From VRUE01 sp963728045 (GTDB lineage Bacteria; Actinomycetota; Thermoleophilia; Solirubrobacterales; 70-9): 64,000 bases of DNA. A program made the position numbers and the translations under genes. Where the stretch lies: NCBI GenBank assembly GCA_963728045.1, contig CAVSIE010000002.1:1426001-1490000 (forward strand), written 5' to 3'. Of this stretch, positions 16,774 to 23,329 are shown piece after piece. Position 1 is the stretch's first letter. The number at the start of each line of letters is the position of its first letter. The notes below the pieces were generated by a model, which was not told where the DNA came from, did no database searches, and saw only the letters and a program-made list of their open reading frames with translations.

Positions 16774-16986
16774 ATGGCGAAGGAGGCGGAGGCCAAAGCA
16801 CGGAAGGCGGTACGCCGGGCGCAGTCGGATTTTGAGCGAACGGGCGACCGACACGAGCGAGCACGCAAGGCTCGTCGCGAGAGCTTCGAGGAGGCACGAG
16901 CGGCAGGTCTCTCGATGCGCGACATCGCCAAGGAGACCGGCCTGCATTTCACGCGGGTCGCCCAGGTTCTCAAGCAGAAACAGTAG
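16774..16986 (+). CDS. Small helix-turn-helix protein
   Basis: 70 aa. The first 40 residues are a very basic/acidic helix (EAKARKAVRRAQ), and the C-terminal half is a helix-turn-helix of the sigma-70 region-4/Hin type (EARAAGLSMRDIAKETGL, then FTRVAQVLK). It is the first gene of element 2 and probably binds DNA at this end. Function unknown. Confidence 0.65.
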   Translation: MAKEAEAKARKAVRRAQSDFERTGDRHERARKARRESFEEARAAGLSMRDIAKETGLHFTRVAQVLKQKQ

Positions 16987-17045
16987 CCATCCGTAGATAC
17001 CCCTCGACGCCTCGTGCTACCCTGGCGCGAGCGATCAAATAAAGC

Positions 17046-17080
17046 GGCCCCCGGCGGCGCTGTAACGCCAACCGGGGGCC
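17046..17080 (+). promoter_or_regulatory. Conserved GC-rich stem-loop, element 2 copy
   Basis: GGCCCCCGG and CCGGGGGCC pair around an inner GGCG/CGCC hairpin, preceded by AATAAAGC. This matches 9099-9129 in layout and core sequence. It ends 25 nt before the start of the gene at 17106, which has a strong AAGGAGG-type SD in between, so it sits in that gene's leader. Confidence 0.5.
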
Positions 17081-17105
17081 TGACCACAAGGAGGCAGAGC
17101 TCCTC

Positions 17106-17567
17106 ATGGCTGACGAGAACCCTACGGGGGCCGGCGATGCCGTCGCCCTCACGATCCCCGCCAAGCACCGCAAGTTTCTGCGCGATCTCTTCGAGATTGC
17201 CCGCGCCGGCATTCGAGAAGAGCTGGCCCAGTACCCCAAGCAGCTTCAAGAGCCGCGCCGCTTGCATCGAGAAGAGGCCGTCTACGAGAAGCTGCTGGAG
17301 ACGCTCGATACCGGCTCCATCGTTCCCGGCCGCGATGTGCGCGACGTTCTCCGCGACCTGGCCGAGATCTACGATCGGGAGAACGAGTACGAGCGGGTGG
17401 TCTCTGAGCACGAGGCGCTTCACGGCTTGCTCGGCTCAGCCGGTGAAGGCCGGTGGTCGCGGACCAGTTCGGCGCGAACCTCGCCTACTGACGCAGGCGG
17501 GCCAAGCTCTCCCAAGAAGAGCTGGCAGTCATGGCCTCGCTTCATCGCACGGCGGTCGGGCAGATAG
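17106..17567 (+). CDS. Small acidic helical protein of unknown function
   Basis: 153 aa as read, with SD AAGGAGG upstream. Residues 15-108 look genuine (IPAKHRKFLRDLFEIAR, then VRDVLRDLAEIYDREN) and helical. The last 40 residues are Ser/Arg-rich and overlap the XRE reading frame, which suggests a frameshift near 17440 and a true end about there. It fills the slot of the 9236 gene in element 1. No domain is recognised. Confidence 0.55.
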   Translation: MADENPTGAGDAVALTIPAKHRKFLRDLFEIARAGIREELAQYPKQLQEPRRLHREEAVYEKLLETLDTGSIVPGRDVRDVLRDLAEIYDRENEYERVVSEHEALHGLLGSAGEGRWSRTSSARTSPTDAGGPSSPKKSWQSWPRFIARRSGR

Positions 17568-17713
17568 AGCGCGGCGAACGGGTCTGTCGCATCGACACGC
17601 TGATCAAGCTCGCAGGCTCGCTGGGCATCCCGCCCGGCGAACTGCTCGACGGGATGGATTGGGAACCGGGAGGAACGCGCCTCGGACAGTTCACGGGTGG
17701 CGGCGAGGGCTGA
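17453..17713 (+). pseudogene. XRE-family regulator with an in-frame TGA
   Basis: Read from the GTG at 17453, the frame gives VADQFGANLAY, a TGA at 17489-17491, then RRRAKLSQEELAVMASLH and LIKLAGSLGIPPGELLDG. The intact homologue at 9637 has Cys at the stop position, so TGC to TGA is the likely change. Translation restarting at the ATG of 17531 would give 60 aa lacking the first helices. It could be a real inactivation of element 2's repressor or a base error. Confidence 0.75.
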
Positions 17714-18092
17714 AGGCCGAAGCCAATGCCAACAAAAGCCCAAAACCAAGACAGCCAGGCAAGCCATCAGGAAGCCCAAGGCCCCCCAGGAAGAAACGAG
17801 CCTTGGACGGAAGACCAAGAGGCAGAGGTGCTCTGGAGATCCTCAGAAGCCCCTCCCGCAACCCCAACCTCAACAGCACGACACACTACGGACCCTCCGG
17901 TTCCGCGCCTGAGCCGCGTCTTCTGGCCAGCAGGTCGTCAGCGCTCAAAGCAGCCGTTCCCCCGTCGCCCGGGCGGCCGATTTTGGCACGGCTTCGCCGT
18001 GCGACGGCCGCCTGTATGGATGCCGGGGGAAACGCAGCCGAAGGTCACGAGTCGGGCCGATGCAAAAGCCGGCCCCTCTGGACAACAGGGGC
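17714..18092 (+). other. Gene-free A-rich stretch in element 2
   Basis: No convincing gene on either strand. The first 100 bases are unusually A/C-rich with recurring AAGCC words at irregular spacing, unlike the surrounding DNA. It occupies the same position as the iteron-like block of element 1 (after the XRE gene), so it may hold the equivalent site, but I see no regular period. Confidence 0.35.
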
Positions 18093-18284
18093 ATGGAGAG
18101 GAAACCTGCCAGCGCCTTCTTCACCGAGCGCAGCCTTGCCGCCTACCTCGCCGTCTCCGACCGCACGATCCGCAACTGGATCAGGCGCGGCGAGCTGCCC
18201 TCCTACAAGCTCGGAGCTGCGAGACGGATCGATCCGGCCGACGTTGACGCCTTCCTCTCCCGCCACCGAGACGAGGCCGCATGA
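18093..18284 (+). CDS. xis: Excisionase-like MerR-type HTH protein
   Basis: 63 aa from the ATG at 18093; an in-frame ATG at 18060 would add 11 residues. It contains the winged-helix excisionase pattern FTERSLAAYLAVSDRTIRNW, then IRRGELPSYKLGAARRID and DVDAFL. Its stop overlaps the integrase start (ATGA), a usual Xis-Int arrangement. Confidence 0.82.
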   Translation: MERKPASAFFTERSLAAYLAVSDRTIRNWIRRGELPSYKLGAARRIDPADVDAFLSRHRDEAA

Positions 18285-19385
18285 GACGCCGTGAGGCCCC
18301 GGTCAAGCGTCGCAACCCCTCGGGCGAGGTCGTATGGGTCGCCCGCTACACCGGCCGGAATGGACAGCGCCACATTGCCAAGCCGACCTGGAACGGCCGC
18401 AAGGGCACCTTCACGCTGAAGGGGGAGGCGCAGCGAGCGATAGACGAGGCCTACGGGCTCTCAGACCGACCAGACACCCTCGGCGAGTACTTCGCCACCT
18501 GGATGACCCGCCATCCGCGCTCGGAGCGCACCAACGCGACCAACGAGCACCGCATCGGCCGCGTTCTCGAGGTGGAGATCGAGGGCGTCCCGCTGAAGCA
18601 GTGGCCGTTGCGCGAGCTGCGCCGCCGCCCAAGCCCTCGCCCTTGTCGACCACATGCTGCGAGTCCAAGGAAGGGCGACCACCGGCGTCGTCGGCATCCT
18701 GCGCTCGCTCTCGGCGATGGCCGAGGACGCAATCACTGACGAAGTGGCCGACCTCAACCCCTTCAAGGGCGTCCGCATCCGAGCGAACGACCCCAGGGCC
18801 AAGAAGAAGCGCCGCCCGATCCGCGTCTTCAGCTTCGAGGAGATGCACCGCTTCGCCAAGGCCGCGGGCCGCTATGAGGCGCTGGTCCGCGTCTTCACCG
18901 ACACCGGCATGAGACTGGGGGAGGTACTGCCGCTCAGGCGCGAGGACTTCGATGGCGAGACGCTGAAGGTTCGCCGGACGGCGCACGAGGGCACGATCCT
19001 CGCCGGCACCAAGACCGACCACGGCGAGCACGACGCGGGCCGCATCGTCCCGGTCCCCGCGACGCTTGCTTGGCTGATCGAAGCTCAGATACAGCTCAAC
19101 GGCGAGGACTGCGAGCGGCTCTTCCCAACGTCAAGCGGCCGTCTCTGGCGCCAGCGCAACTTCTACCGAGACGTCTGGAAGCCAACCCAGGAGCGCTCAG
19201 GCCTCGACATTCGCCCCCACGAGTGCCGCCACAGCTACGTCACCCACCTCCGCGCAGAAGGAATCAACGACGCCGACCTAGCCGAGATCGCCGGCCACCG
19301 CGTCGAGACGATGCTGGCGCGGTATACGCATGCGGTTGGTGGGAACTTCGCGGCTGTGCGCATCGCCGTAGATGGAGCTAGATAG
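18281..19385 (+). pseudogene. int: Tyrosine integrase of element 2, one frameshift
   Basis: N-terminal half is in the frame starting at 18281 (residues VKRRNPSGEVVWVARYTG on, then the SAM-like domain). At about 18618-18630 the frame shifts by one and the catalytic half continues to 19385: Arg in TGMRLGEV, Lys in TKTDHG, HxxR in HECRH, GHR and nucleophile Tyr in ARYTHA. All catalytic residues survive once frames are joined. If the shift is genuine the integrase is dead and the element is fixed; otherwise it is an assembly error. Confidence 0.87.
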
Positions 19386-20010
19386 GGAAAGAGAACTCAT
19401 GCAAGTACGCCTTCATCGTGCCGCTGAACTCTCCCTCCTCAGCGTCAAGACGCAGGCTGTCTTCAAGGATGCCTCGAAGAGGTGGGGAGGCTGCATGCCA
19501 GCGCTCCAACATCTCGCGAACGGATTCAAGTCGTCGGAGTCGCGCGTTCGCTAGATCGAGCCGATTCAGGCCAAGGCGCCGCACGGTTAGCTCACCTCTG
19601 ACACTTCCGAGCCCCCACTGGATCAGATTCCCCAGGAAGCGAATGTGGTCATCGAGCGGGTCCGTATACGGATTTAGTAGCCCGTTCTCCTCCTCGTAGA
19701 AGTCGTGCTTTGCGCTGTTGCAGCGACCGCAGGCGCTCGTTAGATTCGTCCACCGATGGGCTAGCTCGGGAGCTATCGACTTAGGGATGATGTGCTCGAC
19801 ATGGGGGAACGCCACATCATCGACGAAACCCTCGCAGTAGGCACACCTTGATCGCACCTCGACTCGAAGGGTTTCCTTGATCTGAGGATGTCGCCATTTC
19901 TCGAAACGCGATGGGTCACCTGCGGCAACTGCTTGAACGTAGTCTGTCGTCCAGCTCTCTTCGTTTCGAACGAGAATCTCTGGTTTAGCGGTCTTGGTCA
20001 ATTTCTGCAT
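19378..20010 (-). CDS. HNH endonuclease, PtuB-like
   Basis: 210 aa from the ATG at 20010; its start overlaps the end of the ATPase gene by 26 nt. HNH features are CAYC at residues 56-59, HVEHIIPKS at 70-78, RWTNLTSACGRCNSAK at 86-101, i.e. two CxxC zinc pairs flanking the His and Asn of the nuclease site. A PtuA-like ATPase directly upstream makes this the expected effector nuclease of a Septu-type anti-phage system. The lower GC than the flanks supports transfer. Confidence 0.85.
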   Translation of the reverse strand: MQKLTKTAKPEILVRNEESWTTDYVQAVAAGDPSRFEKWRHPQIKETLRVEVRSRCAYCEGFVDDVAFPHVEHIIPKSIAPELAHRWTNLTSACGRCNSAKHDFYEEENGLLNPYTDPLDDHIRFLGNLIQWGLGSVRGELTVRRLGLNRLDLANARLRRLESVREMLERWHAASPPLRGILEDSLRLDAEEGEFSGTMKAYLHEFSFPI

Positions 20011-21373
20011 CGGAAGTCGCATCCTCGTGATCAGACGCCGCGATAACGGCGTCAGGAAAGTGTGCCTCCAAGCCATTTTGCTCCAAGGCTGCCCTTAGGG
20101 CCCGCATTCGCTCTGTTGAGATATTGGGCATAAGGTACTCGCCTAGGATTGCTTGAAACCGGGCTTCAGCCCACGCTGGAACAGTGCTTTCAACTCCGAG
20201 AACGCGTCGAAGGGTTTCATCCGCACTGGCTGCCCGATTGACGTAATCCAGAGACCGGCTGGTGACGCGTTGCTCGTCGTTGTAGTCAAGGACAAAGACA
20301 CCAGAGTCTGGGGTTGCTGTCACGACAAAGGGACTGTGGGTTGCCACTATGAACTGAACCGTGGGGAACGCCAGCAGGAGCGCAGGAAGGATCCCTCGCT
20401 GAAGACTCGGGTGGAGATGATTCTCTGGCTCATCGATAAGCACGGTAAAGCGAGGCTGATTGCGAGACCGAAGAAATATCTGCCACGCCATCTCGACAAT
20501 CGCACTGAGTCCGCCAGATGCCTCATCAATTATGAAATCCCCGCTCTCCGCCTCAATGATGATCTCCGGGACTCGGACCCGTAGTCTGCGAAACCCTAGA
20601 GACTGAGGCATGATCTCCTGAAGCACGCGCTGAAAGCCAGTCCAAATCTGCCAAGCGTCCTCATTTCGCTCGACAGATTCACTTCCCTCGCCGAAGACCG
20701 CAGCAGCGATCAGTGACTCCTTCAGCGCTAGCTGAGGGGTCTTGCCGGTCCAACTTCCTTGCCAGCGGACCCGAAGCTCATTTGTAAATTGCTCGAATAG
20801 CTGATCGGAGGTCCCGAAGAGAGTAGGAATGCTTTCGACGGGGGCGTAGTTGCCAGATACAGCGCGATGGGATGTTAGAAATACGCCGGGCGCGACCTGC
20901 TGTTCTAGAAGCTGAACGCTGTATTGGGCGCGGGCGGACTCATCGTTCTCAGGGACGACCAGGCGAGCCTCGCCACCGTTAGCGTAAGTCAGAGTTCCGA
21001 CCTGATTAGGAGTCTCGTCGGCTCTGCGGGATCCGAACAAGGAGAATCCTCGGTTACTCCAAAAGTGTTTCTTTCCACGTTTGATTGGCGCTGACGAATA
21101 GATACGAGACCAGTTGAAATGCGTTGCCAACAGACTCAAAATCGTGCTCTTGCCGGATGCGTTTGCGCCAGTCAGCACGGTCAGCTGCGGATGGAATGAA
21201 ATGTCAAGCTCAGCAAACTGGCGCCAGTCCGATATCTGTAGGCGGTTGAAGCCGGTATTAACTGCCTCCACTTTGAGACCTTCCCCTTGGATTCGTTTAG
21301 TCGTGAATAGTGCCAGAATGCCTGAGCAGCATAACTGCATCAGATCGTTACGATCTATTAGGAGAGCGTCCAT
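19985..21373 (-). CDS. OLD/PtuA-like AAA-family ATPase
   Basis: 462 aa. Walker A GANASGKST is at 69-77, an ABC-type signature DEASGGLSAIVEM around 283-295, Walker B VLIDEPENHLHP at 311-322, and the H-loop ATHSPF at 344-349. This is the SMC/RecF/OLD class of ATPase. No TOPRIM nuclease motif is present, separating it from OLD nucleases and GajA. The ATG at 21373 overlaps the upstream gene by 16 nt; a start closer to residue 30 is possible. With the HNH gene it matches a Septu (PtuA-PtuB) pair. Confidence 0.88.
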   Translation of the reverse strand: MDALLIDRNDLMQLCCSGILALFTTKRIQGEGLKVEAVNTGFNRLQISDWRQFAELDISFHPQLTVLTGANASGKSTILSLLATHFNWSRIYSSAPIKRGKKHFWSNRGFSLFGSRRADETPNQVGTLTYANGGEARLVVPENDESARAQYSVQLLEQQVAPGVFLTSHRAVSGNYAPVESIPTLFGTSDQLFEQFTNELRVRWQGSWTGKTPQLALKESLIAAAVFGEGSESVERNEDAWQIWTGFQRVLQEIMPQSLGFRRLRVRVPEIIIEAESGDFIIDEASGGLSAIVEMAWQIFLRSRNQPRFTVLIDEPENHLHPSLQRGILPALLLAFPTVQFIVATHSPFVVTATPDSGVFVLDYNDEQRVTSRSLDYVNRAASADETLRRVLGVESTVPAWAEARFQAILGEYLMPNISTERMRALRAALEQNGLEAHFPDAVIAASDHEDATSDAEIDQDR

Positions 21374-22284
21374 TCTGGTCGCTCTTGAGACTGAAACGCC
21401 GCCTTGAGGGTCTGTTGCTGCGGCGGGACGGGGAAGTCCATCGCGAAGGTGAGCAAGCCCTGCTCCGTGCTCATTCCGCCGACAGATGCGGACGGACTAA
21501 GAATCGCGTCGGGAGCAACGAGCCAGGGAGAAAAGGCCACCTCAACCTGCTGGCCAAAGGCTGACCCGAGATATGGGCTTTTAGGAACGAACCGAATCAG
21601 GGCGTTCGGGTAGCCAGCTGGACGCAACAAGACTGACATGCAGTTTCCGCCGATAGTTCCAGGCTTGACCTCGCTTGCCCGACGTATGGCAGCTATCAGT
21701 AGGTTCTCAACCAACTCCCAATTGGGGCCCGCCTGCCCGACTTGAACGAGGAGCTGTTTCCATTCCTCATTTCCCAACGGCCAGTCTCCGGTTGGGACCA
21801 TTCGAAAGACTTGACGCTGCTGCTCTAGGGGTTTCGGAACAAGCTGATCCCATCGCAGTTGGCCCGAACCGCTGTGCAGAACCCATAGGACATCCCGAGC
21901 TCTTGCCTTCCGACGCTTTCGTTGCCATTGCCAGCCGACCGCGGCCACTTCGCCCCCCAAACTCTGAAACCGTTTGCTTCTTAGGCGCTGGCATAGCAGC
22001 AAGAGACTTGAACCGACATCTCGAATAGGGAAATGCCCGAAGGACATTGCAGCTCTGCCTTCGCTTGATGCTCCATCGGAAAGCGCTGCCGCGATCCAGC
22101 TATCTGTTGGCAATCCTTCTAGGAACGCCGCACCCGTGTAACCGATCGCAAGTAGCCCGTCGGTTGCTCGGAAGATGACCGTCTTGTTAGCCAGGGGATC
22201 GAATGGCTTTCCGCCTGCCGACACGAGGCGGTCGCTCACGTGGAGCGCGTAAGCGGGGGTTGCCACTGAGAGGACCAGCGTCAT
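21358..22284 (-). CDS. Proteasome/HslV-like Ntn-hydrolase candidate, first gene of the Septu-like operon
   Basis: 308 aa. After removal of Met the protein starts with Thr1 (TLVLSVATP); Asp17 is in VSDRLVS and Lys33 in ANKTVIF. Those are exactly the numbered catalytic residues of 20S proteasome beta subunits and HslV. The following LLAIGYTGAAF resembles the Gly-rich strand-turn of the Ntn fold. About 100 C-terminal residues have no match that I recognise. It overlaps the ATPase gene and is first in a three-gene operon. Peptidase activity is inferred from spacing only. Confidence 0.65.
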   Translation of the reverse strand: MTLVLSVATPAYALHVSDRLVSAGGKPFDPLANKTVIFRATDGLLAIGYTGAAFLEGLPTDSWIAAALSDGASSEGRAAMSFGHFPIRDVGSSLLLLCQRLRSKRFQSLGGEVAAVGWQWQRKRRKARARDVLWVLHSGSGQLRWDQLVPKPLEQQRQVFRMVPTGDWPLGNEEWKQLLVQVGQAGPNWELVENLLIAAIRRASEVKPGTIGGNCMSVLLRPAGYPNALIRFVPKSPYLGSAFGQQVEVAFSPWLVAPDAILSPSASVGGMSTEQGLLTFAMDFPVPPQQQTLKAAFQSQERPEWTLS

Positions 22285-22291
22285 GCCGGCT

Positions 22292-22681
22292 CTACAGCTC
22301 GGCCGGCGTCAAAACGAAGCCGAGACGGTCTGCGCCGCGACGGAGCGGCATATCCAGCGTGACCAGCCGGCAGTTGAGCAACTTCGCAAGGGCCACGTAT
22401 TCAGCGTCATAGGTTCGACCCCAGCCAAATTTGTCGGCGATTCGCCATGTCTCCTCGCCGAGGTCTGGTGGATCGAGGCGTTTGATCGGAGCAGCATTGA
22501 GCCGTTCGTGGAGATGCTCGGCCCGCTCGGCTGAGATTTCTTTCTTCGCAGCTTGCAAGTGCAGCGTCGAGCGTGCCTCCGACCACAGCAGGGGCGGGCC
22601 GACCAAGTCGTCGGCAAGCTCGTCGAAGCCATTGGGCCTGGCGCACGCCGCAACCGCGACGTTCGCGTCAATGACCAGCAC
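22292..22681 (-). CDS. vapC: PIN-domain ribonuclease toxin (VapC-like)
   Basis: 129 aa from the GTG at 22681. The four PIN acidic residues are visible: Asp5 (VIDANV), Glu35 (WSEARS), Asp92 (TYDAEYV) and Asp110 (LVTLDMP). The start shares a base with the stop of the small upstream gene (TAGTG). Family members are RNases that cleave tRNA or rRNA. Confidence 0.87.
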   Translation of the reverse strand: MLVIDANVAVAACARPNGFDELADDLVGPPLLWSEARSTLHLQAAKKEISAERAEHLHERLNAAPIKRLDPPDLGEETWRIADKFGWGRTYDAEYVALAKLLNCRLVTLDMPLRRGADRLGFVLTPAEL

Positions 22682-22887
22682 TAACGACCTTCTCGGGCCT
22701 CATGGACCGCGGCGACCCAGTTCGGGACCGGCGTTCCGTCCTCGAAGGTCCGCCAGCTCTCGGGCAACTCGGCCATCTCGGGCTCCTGGCCTTCCTCATG
22801 CCGTACCTCGATCAGCTTGACTACCTCGTCGAGCTCCGCATCGGACAGCTCGTCGAGAAGTGCGTGGGCCTTCTCTCGGGTGGTCAT
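22681..22887 (-). CDS. VapB-like antitoxin
   Basis: 68 aa from the ATG at 22887. A helical acidic N-terminus (REKAHALLDELSDAELDEV) is followed by a tail (ESWRTFEDGTPVPNWVAAV) that probably wraps on the toxin. It directly precedes VapC. No clear DNA-binding fold is seen, so promoter control may depend on another protein. Confidence 0.65.
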   Translation of the reverse strand: MTTREKAHALLDELSDAELDEVVKLIEVRHEEGQEPEMAELPESWRTFEDGTPVPNWVAAVHEAREGR

Positions 22888-23054
22888 GCGCCAATCGTAC
22901 CGGCGTCCCTGGGCAGTTCGGCAAGGGCCGTTGCCTCTTTGTCGAGTTGCCGACGCCTGCGCTTGGCGGTTCGCTTCGCCTCCGCGCGCGTCATCCAGGC
23001 CCCGCCGCCGTTCTTCGCGCCAGCGTGCTCGGTCTTGATCCGTGCGTAGGTCAT
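22884..23054 (-). CDS. Small basic protein, first gene of the VapBC operon
   Basis: 56 aa from the ATG at 23052-23054, ending with a 4-nt ATGA overlap with the antitoxin gene. It is very basic (EAKRTAKRRRRQLDKEA). The N-terminal HAGAKNGGGAW segment recurs, as far as I recall, in small orphan proteins upstream of antitoxins. It may bind DNA or RNA; function unknown. Confidence 0.55.
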   Translation of the reverse strand: MTYARIKTEHAGAKNGGGAWMTRAEAKRTAKRRRRQLDKEATALAELPRDAGTIGA

Positions 23055-23120
23055 GCTCGGATGATACGGGTTGTCTGCGCTCGATATCCGACCTTCGGCC
23101 GATCCGACCGCGCCTGTCAA

Positions 23121-23137
23121 GTCTCATCTAGGTCTCA
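23121..23137 (+). repeat. Right paired repeat of element 2 (candidate integrase arm sites)
   Basis: GTCTCA occurs at 23121 and 23132, an 11-nt period equal to that of the left pair at 16725-16746. It lies about 40 nt inside att copy C. Confidence 0.5.
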
Positions 23138-23173
23138 GAATCGCGGTCAACGGCTCTGCTAAGCGGCCACTCG

Positions 23174-23220
23174 TCGGTCTACGAAACCGAAGGTCACAGG
23201 TTCGAATCCTGTCGGGCGCG
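23174..23220 (+). repeat. att copy C (junction of elements 2 and 3)
   Basis: Matches tRNA-Arg over 47 nt, including the five-base TCGGT of the anticodon stem, and a further two bases before that. The bases that follow (TTTGGCAAAACCCG) also resemble those after copy A, so elements 1 and 3 may have related left ends. Confidence 0.93.
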
Positions 23221-23329
23221 TTTGGCAAAACCCGCTTGTGGAGCCGAATCTGGCTTTGGGAGCGGGATTGCGGCTTACAAGTCTGGTTAGACCTTCAAGG
23301 TTGCCGCCTCAGATTCCGATTCTTGGGGA

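Larger units (their letters stand above)
16608..23220 (+). mobile_element. Integrative element 2 in tRNA-Arg
   Basis: 6.6 kb between att copies B and C. The backbone parallels element 1: GC-rich stem-loop, small acidic gene, XRE gene, then Xis and tyrosine integrase. GGTCTCA pairs with an 11-nt period lie near both ends. The cargo is the minus-strand operon at 19378-22284 and a VapBC module at 22292-23054; the former is clearly lower in GC than the flanks. No conjugation or capsid gene is seen. Bases 16608-16773 hold only the left repeats. Confidence 0.85.

Noticed and set aside
17726..18247. Possible 173-aa gene in element 2
   Set aside because: Composition is Arg/Pro/Gln-rich with no conserved pattern and it overlaps the Xis gene in another frame.
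19378..22284. Retron or Gabija system
   Set aside because: No reverse transcriptase or ncRNA is present and the ATPase lacks a TOPRIM domain; ATPase plus HNH fits Septu better.
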